Part shown: positions 36,760 to 45,908 of the stretch, in pieces
Numbering within the stretch: the stretch's first letter is position 1
How the letters are laid out: every line of letters starts with the position of its first letter
NCBI GenBank assembly: GCA_964639665.1
Contig: CAZXEU010000121.1
Location: forward strand, 1-64,000
DNA from: CAZXEU01 sp964639665
Lineage (GTDB): Bacteria > Bacteroidota > Rhodothermia > Rhodothermales > Bin80
Reading direction: 5' to 3'
DNA: 64,000 nucleotides
The notes under the pieces: generated by a model
Seen by the model: only the letters and a program-made list of their open reading frames with translations
The model's database searches: none
What the model was told of the DNA's origin: nothing
Made by a program: the position numbers and the translations under genes

Positions 36760-38991
36760 TTATGAAGGGGAATCCGATTCGGAACCGGCCCCCGGCAGCG
36801 AGACTCCCGGCTCGCCCTCGAATCGTCCGGCGAGCAGGTATTGATACAGTTTCAAGGCAAGCCGCCCTTCGTGCTCCTCCAGCCAGCGTCTGGCGGCGTT
36901 CGTCAACACCATCGTCTCGCACGGTACATCCGCGCTTACCGTGTGCGTCCTTTCATGAGAATGGGCGACCGGCCAGATCGCGTCTCCGGGACTGAATTGA
37001 CCGACACGTGCACCCGCGGCTTCAAATGCGGAAGCCCGGCCGGATGTCAGCAATTGCAACCCTTCGCCGGATGCACCCGGCCCCGCAAGGATATCCCCTG
37101 TGGCATATTGGCGTGGATTCAACCATCCTCGTAGCTCTTCCAACAGGTCCTCGAAACGAATCTGCCGTTCAAAATGCCGTTCCAGGTCTTCGGCGGCACG
37201 TTCGAAGAGCGATGCGCGCTGCTCGTCAACCATGCGCGCATTCGTCTTCCACTCGTCTATTGCAATATTTTCACAGCGTTCCAGTGCGCGGTCCGAATTC
37301 GATTCGAAATGCACTGCAGCCAGCTCCGACGGAGAAAGATTGCGCTCCAGACCGGTCCTCAGCTGTTCCGGCGACGCGCTCAGGACCATCGGCACACCAG
37401 CTGCATTCGCCGACCGCAGAAATCTCGCAAGGACTTTCACCGCCGAGAAGTCAAAGCCGGAGACGTCCGCGAAATCCAGCATCAGGCAGGCCGGTCGCGG
37501 GTCCCCGCTCAGGGATTTCCTGAGATGGCCGGCCAGAGCGTATACGCTTCCGAAAAAGATATAGCCGCGCAGCCGGCATGCCAGGACCCGCTCGCCTTCC
37601 TCCATCAGGATGGCCCGCTCCGGAACGGAACGCGCCCTGGTACTCTGGCGCTCGCGCGCCGTGAAACGCGACTTGATCGGGTCCACGCGGCTTAGGCGCA
37701 CAGAGAAGAACACCAGCGTGGCCACCATCCCGGCCGCCACGCCTTCGAGCAACCCGAAGACCAGCATTACGACCATTATGAGCACAATAATGCCGTACTC
37801 CGACCACGGAAGTTGCTTCCGGCTTCTGACAAGTCCTTCGTCCAGCATGCCGAGGCCGGCGAAGAACAGGAGGCCTCCCATGAGCGGCGCCGGGACCAGC
37901 TGAAGCATTCTGTCGCCCAGAAACAATGCAGCCAGGATGATGAGGGCGGCGACTATGCCAGTGAGGCGGGTGGTGGCCCTGAAGAGCTTGCTGCGCAGTG
38001 ATGCGGGTACAATGATACTCGCTGCCATGCCTCCTCCGACGCCCGCGACCACGCTCGCAAGCCCTGTCGCCCTGAACTCTCGGTCCCAGTCCAGCTCCTG
38101 ACTCGCGGCCATTTCGAGACCGGCCAGGCTCATGATCACGACAACCAGCGCGAGCAGCACCAGCGTCAGCAGGATCGGGACCTGCAAGGCTATCGCAGTC
38201 CAGTCCACAAGGGCCAGGTCTGCGATTTGAAAGGCCGGCCACAGGCTGCCTTCCGAGGCGCTCGCCAGTGCGACACCCGCCATCCTCGCCTCATCTCCCG
38301 ATATGTCGAATACAATGCGAACGACGTGGTATGCGCCGACGGCAAAGACTACGCTGGCAGGCAGGACGAGAGGATGCCCCCACCGCTTGGACGCGAAGTA
38401 GAGTGCAATCCCGAATGCCGCACCCGGGCTCCACTTCCAAAGCACCGATGGTTCCACGAGTGCCGGAATCGCGCGCCAGTCCGTATCCACGCCCATCATG
38501 GACATGCCGGCCAGGCACACTGCTGCCCCGATGCCGGCCACGAATCCGCCTGCGACCGAGTAGGGAACGAATCGCACCAGATTGGCAAGCCGGTACTTGC
38601 CGATCAGGAGAAAGCACAGGCCCGTGGCGACTGCACCGATCATGAATGCCACGACGGTGGTAATGTAAAGCGCCTCGCCCGCGGCGGCCGTCGTAACGCC
38701 GATCTGCGCCATTACGATTACCAGTGCGGGAGGCAGCCCCGAAATAGCGCCGCGAAAGCCTCCTGCGAGAGCAATGATGAAGCAGGCGACAAAGTTGCCG
38801 AAGAGTATCAGGCCTACACCTTGTGTGGAATACGGAGCCAGCGGCCCCGAGAAAATGAAGCTGCCGTAGGTGAGCTGGACGACCAGCAGGGTCAGGCCAG
38901 ACGTGAGCCCGGCCGTCAGCGCCGGAACAGCCCTGGTCGAGAAGGTGTCTGCGCGAAGTTCCGCGGCAAGATTTCGAAGCGGTGATGCCAA
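36760..38991 (-). CDS. SulP-type anion transporter with STAS and cyclic-nucleotide-binding-like domains
   Basis: A 743-residue inner-membrane protein. Residues about 20-440 are the SLC26/SulP transporter core (GFRGAISGLPPALVIVMAQIG, PYSVAGGFVAGIGA, GLEMAASQELDWDREFRATGLASVVAGVGGG split across helices). A STAS domain lies at about 455-570 (LRGYIFFGSVYALAGHL, LMLDFADVSGFDFSAVKVL). The C-terminal 120 residues read like a cNMP-binding beta-roll (YATGDILAGPGASGEGLQLL, FSPGDAIWP), but the phosphate-binding cassette is not clear. Likely moves sulfate, bicarbonate or another anion, gated by the tails. It starts with TTG 38991, because no ATG or GTG lies between the upstream stop and the first helix. 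Confidence 0.85.
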   Translation of the reverse strand: MASPLRNLAAELRADTFSTRAVPALTAGLTSGLTLLVVQLTYGSFIFSGPLAPYSTQGVGLILFGNFVACFIIALAGGFRGAISGLPPALVIVMAQIGVTTAAAGEALYITTVVAFMIGAVATGLCFLLIGKYRLANLVRFVPYSVAGGFVAGIGAAVCLAGMSMMGVDTDWRAIPALVEPSVLWKWSPGAAFGIALYFASKRWGHPLVLPASVVFAVGAYHVVRIVFDISGDEARMAGVALASASEGSLWPAFQIADLALVDWTAIALQVPILLTLVLLALVVVIMSLAGLEMAASQELDWDREFRATGLASVVAGVGGGMAASIIVPASLRSKLFRATTRLTGIVAALIILAALFLGDRMLQLVPAPLMGGLLFFAGLGMLDEGLVRSRKQLPWSEYGIIVLIMVVMLVFGLLEGVAAGMVATLVFFSVRLSRVDPIKSRFTARERQSTRARSVPERAILMEEGERVLACRLRGYIFFGSVYALAGHLRKSLSGDPRPACLMLDFADVSGFDFSAVKVLARFLRSANAAGVPMVLSASPEQLRTGLERNLSPSELAAVHFESNSDRALERCENIAIDEWKTNARMVDEQRASLFERAAEDLERHFERQIRFEDLLEELRGWLNPRQYATGDILAGPGASGEGLQLLTSGRASAFEAAGARVGQFSPGDAIWPVAHSHERTHTVSADVPCETMVLTNAARRWLEEHEGRLALKLYQYLLAGRFEGEPGVSLPGAGSESDSPS

Positions 38992-40010
38992 GGTTACACG
39001 CTCTTGCTACGGTGAGTCACTAGACCTGCGGACATCGGCGGGCTCCCTGCCGGAGAAACGGGTTACGGGCCGTGCTGCTTGACGGATTCACCCGGGAATT
39101 GCACCCTCTGCCGTGCGTCTGTTCTCGCCCGAGCTGCGAGACTCCGGGGCCGAGGCCCTGACCACTGCCGCCTGGTCGTCGTCTTCGATGGCTCGCCTAT
39201 GTCCGGCTCGCGCCATGCATTCGGCGTGGCCTCCAATTGCTTTTCCGTCTTCATTGCTTGTACAGTTCCGGCACCCGGCCAGTCTCTTTTACAGTGCCTC
39301 ACCATGAATGCCAATCACTCCGAGAAATCCCTAAGAGCGGATTGAGCAGTACTGCGTGCATGCCTGTAACGAGCGCCGTTGCTCGCTAATTTACCCCGAT
39401 CGCCGGATTGTGGTTCAGCGTGGCAGACTGCCCCCTCACTTAATCACATTTGCCGCACGACGGTTGCAGGTCTTTGCGCGTTGCAATACGGCATGCGCGT
39501 CGCGAAGGGACAGGCAGACGATGGCTCGGCACAGCATCGTTGCCGTGAATCACATGAAGGAGGGCGCCGAGCTCAGGTGTGCGCAACGCTAGCCGGTGCG
39601 CTGTCGTGCCCGTGGGTCCCGTGTTCCGAGGCTCCGACCAGGCACGTGTCTCCGAGAGCAGTGCGCACGCGTCCGTGAGGTTGAAGCAAGCCAGGCCTGC
39701 GCACATCAAATCAAGACACGATTCGGCACTCCAAAGCTCCCGTGACGATCAACGACAAAGCGGACACTACCGCTGTGGTAACGGGATGCACGGCCCACGG
39801 TACCTGCTATTCAGCGGCAACACGTTCGCCTTTCACGCAGCACCGCCGAAGTACGCGGGATAACGCAATCTGTGTGTCGCAGCTGCGCAGGGGCCGGCGG
39901 CGGGTTCGCCAGCGAAGCGCCAAGCTGGCCTACGCGCCTTCCCGGGCGCCAAACAGCCTCCGCGACATGGTTCGCGCGTCCGGGGCTGCGAACCTGGACC
40001 TGCCGCCCGG
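38992..40010. other. One-kilobase intergenic stretch, no gene supported
   Basis: Lies between the TonB receptor gene and the SulP gene, both leftward. Many overlapping frames of 60-115 codons exist on both strands, but none has a start with a ribosome binding site, a signal peptide or a recognisable motif. No tRNA, repeat array or terminator was recognised. The length is unusual for a bacterium and may reflect an eroded gene. Confidence 0.45.
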
Positions 40011-42620
40011 TCACCAGCTTCGCCTTAGCGAGACGGACCATTCGAACGGTCTCCCGTACACCTGCTCGATGTAGGCAGCAGCCGTACCCCAGGCGGATGT
40101 CCCTGTCAGGAGATAGCGCTCGTCCGTCAGATTGCGGAACGCAGATACTACCTCCCAATTGCCATCTGCGGTCGCCAAACTGATCGAAGCATGAAGTAGG
40201 TGGTACCCTGCCTGAAACAGTTGAGGTGTATTGACCGTGTCGTGATACTGCGACGCGGTATACGACCAGTCAATCCGCGGGGTGATGGGCAGACCGCGGG
40301 CGCGTATGGTCTTGCCAATCCCGAGTGAATGGTTGAATCGGGGCGTTTTGGCCAGCTTGTGGCCTGGCAGAACCGGCGTATTGCTCTCAAGCACGGTGGT
40401 GCTCAGGCTTTCGTACTCGGCGCTCAGTGCTCCAAAGCTGGCCACTATGTCCCACCCTTCCGCCGGTATCCACGCCGCCTCCAGTTCTGCACCTCGCAGG
40501 TTGGCCGATCCGCCATTTACGGTAATGGGATTGATCGACTGGCGGATGATGACCTGCAAATCCTCGTAGTCTGCGCGGAAGAGGGCCAGATTCAGCTTTA
40601 GGCGACCATCTCTGGTGTTGGACTTGAGACCGAATTCGTAACTGGTTACCGTTTCGGGTTCGTAGTCGGATGGGGCAGCATCCGGTGAATTCGCTTCAAA
40701 GCCGGGTGGCGGAGTCGGGACCCGAGCGTCAAAGCCGCCGCTCTTGAAGCCCTGGGCGACTCCCAAATAGGCCATCGCGTTCTCGCTCAGCCGGTATGCG
40801 AGGCTGGCCATTGCGGTCAGTGCATCGAACTCCCTGGTGAACGCCCTGTTGGGAAGCAGGCGGTCCCCGGGCTTCATGGGCCCGGTGGCTGCCCGGTAGA
40901 TCCCTGCGGCCAGTGGCCACGTGGGCTCATGGATGCTTCTCCTGCCGTGCGAGGCGTCGCCTCGCGCGTAGACATCCGGCGTCACGGTCTTCCGGTCCCT
41001 CGTATAGCGCGCGCCAGCCGTAATTGACATTGCCGCAGTCACATCGGCCGTGGCCTGGGCGAAGCCGGCCATCGAAGAAAAGTCCAGATCCCAATTGCTG
41101 TCGAAGGATCCGGTCGGCAGCGTCAGCGCGGTACGCGAAAACCCCAATTCGCGGACGAGGTAAACGCCCGTTTGCCAGTGCATCCGCTCGGCCAGGCCGA
41201 CACCGCTTAGCTGCAATTCCTGACTGAGTTGATCGGATTCTACGGCGTTCTCGTTCTGCAAGACATTTGCAGGCGTGTTGTCCGCATCGCGCGACACCAG
41301 CATGTCCAGGCCCCGGTAACCGGTAAGGGACCGGAGCATAACGCTTTCGCCGAGTAGCCAGGAGGCCGTAGCGCTGGCGCCCCATGAGTCAACATCGGAG
41401 AACACCGGGAAGGTGCCTTCCGAGATGTACTCTCCAGCGAAGCTGTCCGGCCCATAGCAGCCAGCGGCACCTCCCGCGCCCTGCCCCGGGGGCGGGAACG
41501 TAGGCGGCCCGCTCTCGGGGAAGTTGGGATTGACCCTGATCGCGGCGCAGCCGGGCAGCGCGGCATTGCCGAATGTCGCCAGGGCCTGCTTGTCGTTGAG
41601 GCCCCCGTTGACGGTTGGTGCTCCGTTCTCCCGTCTGCGGGAATAGTCTGCCGTCGCAAAGACCTCGAGGGTCTCCCGAGGCCGCCAAACGAGTGTGCTG
41701 CGGGCTGCCAGTCCGTTGTCGTCACCCATGTCGAGTCCGTCGTGTATGCGCATCACGTACCCGTTTCGCTTGCGGAGGGCCAGCGCCACGCCCCCGAACA
41801 GCCCGTCGCCCAAGGCCCCGTTCGCCGACGCGGTCAGGTTGACCATGCGGTCGTCGCCAAAGCGTGCCCGTATGTCCCTGCGCGCCAGGGCATCGGGCCT
41901 ACGGGAGTGCAAGGATATGGCTCCGCCTACCGCATTACGCCCGAAGAGCGTGCCCTGTGGCCCACGCAACACCTCGACTCGCTCCACGTCCATGAGGTCC
42001 AGCACCATCCCGACCGTGCGCGGCACGTATATCCCGTCGACGTAGACCGCAACTCCGGGATCGGTTACCGGCAGGTAGTCGCGCTGCCCCACGCCCCGAA
42101 TGTAGACCTGTGCGGCAGACTTCGTTCCCGCCAAAGCACCGGAATGGTTAAAAGTGACATTCGGCGTGATGTAGCCGAGCTGGTCGGTGTTCCCGATCTG
42201 CCTGGAATCCAGGTCCTGGCCGGAGAAAGCCGATACCGCCACCGGGACGCCCTGGAGGAGCTCCTCCCTGTTCCTGGCCGTTACTACCAGTTCATCAAGC
42301 TTCAGCGGGTCGATGGTCAGCACAAAGTCCTCGGTCATCTCCCCTTCCGGCACTATGATTTCGCGGGATTGCCCAGTGTAACCGACATAGCGCACAGTCA
42401 GCGTCAAGGTCCGGCCCGCTTGCTCCGCCGGGATCTGAAAAGTGTAGTTCCCGTCGAGATTGGTGGAGGCGCCTATTACGAGCGATGCCACTGATACATT
42501 GGCACCAGACAATGCCCTGCCTTGGCTGTCCGTGACGCGGCCGGAAATGACCGATTGCGCCGAGCCAAGCCCCGGCAACGAAAGCAAGCCAATCGCCAGG
42601 ACGCGCAGGCAACTCCTCAT
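40011..42620 (-). CDS. TonB-dependent receptor with N-terminal carboxypeptidase-regulatory-like domain
   Basis: An 869-residue outer-membrane active transporter. The signal peptide (LRVLAIGLLSLPGLGSAQ) is followed by the regulatory-like beta-sandwich (VISGRVTDSQGRALSGANVS), a TonB box (LDELVVTAR), and the plug (VAVSAFSGQDLDSRQIGNTD, VEVLRGPQGTLFGRNAVGGAI). The barrel ends in WSVSLRRSW. It lacks the SusC signature, so it fits a general TonB receptor for a small ligand (carboxylate, siderophore or glycoside); the ligand is unknown. ATG 42620 is preferred over 42680 because it starts the signal peptide. It is divergent from a TRAP transporter, which suggests a shared substrate. Confidence 0.92.
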   Translation of the reverse strand: MRSCLRVLAIGLLSLPGLGSAQSVISGRVTDSQGRALSGANVSVASLVIGASTNLDGNYTFQIPAEQAGRTLTLTVRYVGYTGQSREIIVPEGEMTEDFVLTIDPLKLDELVVTARNREELLQGVPVAVSAFSGQDLDSRQIGNTDQLGYITPNVTFNHSGALAGTKSAAQVYIRGVGQRDYLPVTDPGVAVYVDGIYVPRTVGMVLDLMDVERVEVLRGPQGTLFGRNAVGGAISLHSRRPDALARRDIRARFGDDRMVNLTASANGALGDGLFGGVALALRKRNGYVMRIHDGLDMGDDNGLAARSTLVWRPRETLEVFATADYSRRRENGAPTVNGGLNDKQALATFGNAALPGCAAIRVNPNFPESGPPTFPPPGQGAGGAAGCYGPDSFAGEYISEGTFPVFSDVDSWGASATASWLLGESVMLRSLTGYRGLDMLVSRDADNTPANVLQNENAVESDQLSQELQLSGVGLAERMHWQTGVYLVRELGFSRTALTLPTGSFDSNWDLDFSSMAGFAQATADVTAAMSITAGARYTRDRKTVTPDVYARGDASHGRRSIHEPTWPLAAGIYRAATGPMKPGDRLLPNRAFTREFDALTAMASLAYRLSENAMAYLGVAQGFKSGGFDARVPTPPPGFEANSPDAAPSDYEPETVTSYEFGLKSNTRDGRLKLNLALFRADYEDLQVIIRQSINPITVNGGSANLRGAELEAAWIPAEGWDIVASFGALSAEYESLSTTVLESNTPVLPGHKLAKTPRFNHSLGIGKTIRARGLPITPRIDWSYTASQYHDTVNTPQLFQAGYHLLHASISLATADGNWEVVSAFRNLTDERYLLTGTSAWGTAAAYIEQVYGRPFEWSVSLRRSW

Positions 42621-43270
42621 GAAATCCTCCCTGTACAAGTCTGGAACCGGCGTACTCGGCGCTCCGCATTGGCTCCGCAATCGTACCCGGATCCGGAGCT
42701 CGCCACAGTGGTGTCAAGGCAAATATAGTGAGCGGGGGATTTGATCGGCGGCGCCAGCGAGGGCATTACCGTACCTGCCAGGACTGAATCCCATTTCCGC
42801 TCGGTGCTAACCGGCTACCCCGGCAATTGTGATACAGGCTTCCGGGCCGTGCTGTATCCGGGGGCGCCAGCGCGGCGTAACGGCGCATCCGGTTCACCGC
42901 AGCCATGGCGTTTGTGGCGGCTCACATACCGGCTGATTCGCCTCGACTCCGCCGGCATCCTGATGCCCGGGCGCCCGCGTCCGCCAAAAGCAGGGGAACC
43001 CCTTCGGAGCGCTCGCTGTTCGGCTCGGACCAGCAGTTGCGCTTCGAAACGCTGAATACCGGCTCTTTGTACGGCTGTCACTCGGCCTCGAGCTGCAGCT
43101 TGCCGCTCTGACCGTCAGGGTCTTGCGCTCATCCCTATGTTCGATGCTCGGGCTGGCTGCGCTGGAAAGCCCGGACTCCGAACGGTGTTCGCCGCCGCCT
43201 TGGCGCGCAGCGCTTTTGTGATTCCGCGGGCTTCGCGGGACAGCCGAATCGGCGTGGCGCAAGGTCAAAC
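42621..43270. other. Divergent regulatory region between TonB receptor and TRAP genes
   Basis: About 650 bases with no supported gene. One leftward frame (43268-42894, 124 codons) is rich in R, S and P and lacks any motif. A -7-like element for the receptor gene lies at 42720-42727. No regulator gene is encoded here. Confidence 0.5.
42720..42727 (-). promoter_or_regulatory. Bacteroidota-type -7 element for the TonB receptor
   Basis: Leftward TATATTTG matches the TAnnTTTG consensus and lies 100 bases before ATG 42620. No clear TTG-type -33 box is seen at the usual spacing, so this is only a candidate. Confidence 0.35.
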
Positions 43271-43810
43271 ATGACTGTCTTCGAAAGCAACATACACCGC
43301 CTCACGCGTTTCGAGTCGAATTGCCGACGATTGAACGCATCGTCCGCGGTATTGGGAGGCATTGCGCTCCTGGTGCTGCTGGCAGTCACGGTGGCCGAGG
43401 TCTTCTGGCGTTACGTCCTGAATGATTCCCTGCTCTGGGCAGAGGACCTTTCCACGATGTCGCTTACGGTCGTAGTAGCGGCGGCCATCACCTACGGCGC
43501 CGGCGAGGGCTCTCACGTCTGCGTAAACCTGATTGCACGCCTTTGGGGCCGGCCCGTAACCAGAATTACGGACACGGTTGCTCGTCTTCTCGGCGTAGTG
43601 GTAACCGCGATGGCTGCATTCGCCCTTTTCGTTCATGGCAGTTGCGGCCTTGCCTGCGGCGCCGTGACCAGCAGCGTTTCGATCCCGCACAGACCATTCT
43701 ACTATGTGCTGGGGGCATCGCTGTCCGTCTACGGGCTGCTGCTGGTTGCCCAGATGCTGTTGGGACTTGCAGTGTGGAACGGCGACGACCCCAACGAGCC
43801 GGTCGAATGA
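43271..43810 (+). CDS. dctQ: TRAP transporter small permease (DctQ type)
   Basis: A 179-residue inner-membrane protein with four helices, the normal size of DctQ. Landmarks are AVTVAEVFWRYVLNDSLLWAEDLS (the conserved R-Y-x-x-N and W-x-E-E/D) and GAGEGSHVCVNL. It pairs with the large permease to import a solute, often a carboxylate, driven by a sodium gradient. ATG 43271. Its TGA overlaps the ATG of dctM by one codon step (ATGA). Confidence 0.9.
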   Translation: MTVFESNIHRLTRFESNCRRLNASSAVLGGIALLVLLAVTVAEVFWRYVLNDSLLWAEDLSTMSLTVVVAAAITYGAGEGSHVCVNLIARLWGRPVTRITDTVARLLGVVVTAMAAFALFVHGSCGLACGAVTSSVSIPHRPFYYVLGASLSVYGLLLVAQMLLGLAVWNGDDPNEPVE

Positions 43811-45114
43811 TTGACGGAACGGGAATCGCCCTTCTGGCCTTCCTCGCCCTGTTTGTTCTGCTGCTTATCCGCGTACCTGCAGGGCTGGCGATGCTGACCG
43901 CAGGTGCTGCAGGAGTAGCCTTGATCCGCCCTGCCGCCACGGTGCCTGTCGTGGCCGGGGAGATATTCGCCGTGGCCTCGCGATACCCGCTCACCATTAT
44001 CCCGCTGTTCATACTAATGGGCAATCTGGCGGTCGTCTCGGGCATGAGCCAGGACCTCTACCGAGCCGCGCACAGCTGGCTCGGGCGCATTCGCGGGAGC
44101 CTCGCGTCCGCGTCGATTGTTGCGTGCGCCGGATTCGCAGCTCTTTCGGGCTCCTCGCTGGCAGCTGCGCTGACCATGGGGCGCGTGGCGCTCCCCGAGA
44201 TGCGCCGTTACAAGTACGATGACTCCCTGGCAACCGGGGCCGTTGCCGCCGGCGGGACGCTCGGCATACTGATTCCGCCATCGGCGGGGCTGGTCATCTA
44301 CGGGATCATTACGGAAGAGAGCATTGGACGCCTTTTCATGGCTGGGGTGATTCCCGGATTTCTACTTACCGCCCTGTTTGTTCTCGCGGTCTGGATCGTC
44401 GTCCGGCGGGACCCGCACAAGGCTCCCTACGTCGAGGCGGTCATTCCATGGCGGGAACGCTTCAGGATCGCCGCGAGCGCGACGTGGATCCTCGGCATCG
44501 TCGTTGTGACCATCGGCGGCATCTACGCGGGCGTATTCTCCGCTGTAGAGGCGGCGGGAGTGGGGGCGTTCTTGACGCTTGTCATGGCTTTCGCACGGCG
44601 CGCGTTGAACAGGAAGAGCCTAGCGGAGGTGGTCAGCGCAACGCTAAGGGCGAGCGGCACCGCCTTTCTGGTACTGCTCGGTGCGTTTGTTTTCAAGGTC
44701 TTCCTCGGACTGACCGGAGTTGCGTTTGTCCTTTCCGAGTGGGTCAGCGCACAGGGGTTGTCGGGCGCTCAGCTGGTCGCGCTGGTGCTGTCCGTGTTCA
44801 TTGTGCTGGGCACTTTTCTCGACGGGTTCGCGATGCTGGTGCTGACCGTACCCCTGGTTCAGCCGATCCTTGAATCACTGGGTGTCGATATGATCTGGTT
44901 CGGCATATTGATCGTTATCACGCTAGAAATGGGCCTGATCTCGCCTCCGGTCGGACTGAATATCTTCGTAGTGAAGGGCGTGGCTCCCGACGTGCCGGTG
45001 AACACGATGTTTCGCGGCATAATCCCCTTCTGGCTTGCGATGCTGGCGGCACTTATTCTGACCGCCGTGGTGCCTCGCCTTGCCACCTTTATTCCCAATG
45101 CCATGTTCGGCTGA
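43807..45114 (+). CDS. dctM: TRAP transporter large permease (DctM type)
   Basis: A 435-residue inner-membrane protein of the usual DctM length, with about 12 hydrophobic segments. Motifs include RVPAGLAMLTAG, YPLTIIPLFILMGNLAVVSGMS, AGFAALSGSSLAAALTMG, GGTLGILIPPSAGLVIYG, LGTFLDGFAMLVLTVPLVQP and EMGLISPPVGLNIFVVKG. It catalyses solute import together with DctQ and the binding protein. ATG 43807 overlaps the dctQ stop. The binding-protein gene follows only after a gap of nearly 800 bases, which is unusual for a TRAP operon. Confidence 0.95.
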   Translation: MIDGTGIALLAFLALFVLLLIRVPAGLAMLTAGAAGVALIRPAATVPVVAGEIFAVASRYPLTIIPLFILMGNLAVVSGMSQDLYRAAHSWLGRIRGSLASASIVACAGFAALSGSSLAAALTMGRVALPEMRRYKYDDSLATGAVAAGGTLGILIPPSAGLVIYGIITEESIGRLFMAGVIPGFLLTALFVLAVWIVVRRDPHKAPYVEAVIPWRERFRIAASATWILGIVVVTIGGIYAGVFSAVEAAGVGAFLTLVMAFARRALNRKSLAEVVSATLRASGTAFLVLLGAFVFKVFLGLTGVAFVLSEWVSAQGLSGAQLVALVLSVFIVLGTFLDGFAMLVLTVPLVQPILESLGVDMIWFGILIVITLEMGLISPPVGLNIFVVKGVAPDVPVNTMFRGIIPFWLAMLAALILTAVVPRLATFIPNAMFG

Positions 45115-45908
45115 GTGTCGGTCCGGGGCAGGGCGCTGTTGCGCTCATTGCACAGCCTAGACGAGGCGCTGGGCCAGGAGCCTGACGCCGGGACTTGCGC
45201 TCCGCTCGCACTCGGTCCGTGCGGGCATGTGGCCCCGCCACCCCACCAAAAAAAGGCCGATGCTGGCGCCAACGAGCCAGACGGGACGGGCGACGCCGAA
45301 TGAATCGCGCTCGGGGCGGTGCGTGCCTCCAATCTGAGTATTTGGCGACTCCGCAATCATGCGGGACGGGCCAGAGGAATGCATCGGCGCTCCAAATGAT
45401 CTGGCATGCGGCTATTTGGCGATCATCATCGCCGCCTGCGCGCAGGAACTGCTCTTGCCGCCGCGCCGGTTTCCTGTGCGTAATGCCGAGTTCAGAGGCA
45501 ACCAATACGCTGCGCGTACGGTAGAGCATCGGAAGCTCGGCGGCGCTGCTGCCATTCGCGGCTTGGACCCGGCAGAGAGAATACCAGGCTGAGGAACAGG
45601 CCCAAGGCGCCCAACCGGGGCGGATCAGGGCGTCCACAGGGGCGTTACCGCCCACAGCGACCCGGGGGCATAGTTGGTTGCCGCGCCGTCGCGCTGGGAT
45701 TCGGGATGAACGCCACCCTGCTACGAGCTCAATGTTGGGGACCAGCTGGCCTGGCTCCGGTAGAAGGCCAAGGCGAGTCGGGCGCAGCAGGATTTCTCCA
45801 TGCGGCTGCCCGGGCACTTTACCTCGTCGCTTTTTCAAAAGGCGTTGCATGCCATGGCAATCCTGACTGTCGATGCTCTTGCCGCTCCCGGTAGCGGGGC
45901 CTGAAGTG
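45115..45908. other. Gap inside the TRAP locus with a possible antisense gene relic
   Basis: About 800 bases without an intact gene. On the leftward strand, separate frames give membrane-protein-like pieces: AATNYAPGSLWAVTPLW at about 45625-45720 between two stops, then RLGALGLFLSLVFSLPG in another frame near 45560-45620, then RPVWLVGASIGLFLVGW in a frame ending at 45157. The alternation of frames suggests a frameshifted, decayed permease gene inserted or left between dctM and dctP. No family was identified. A 331-codon leftward frame crosses the same bases, but its composition does not look like protein. Confidence 0.3.
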
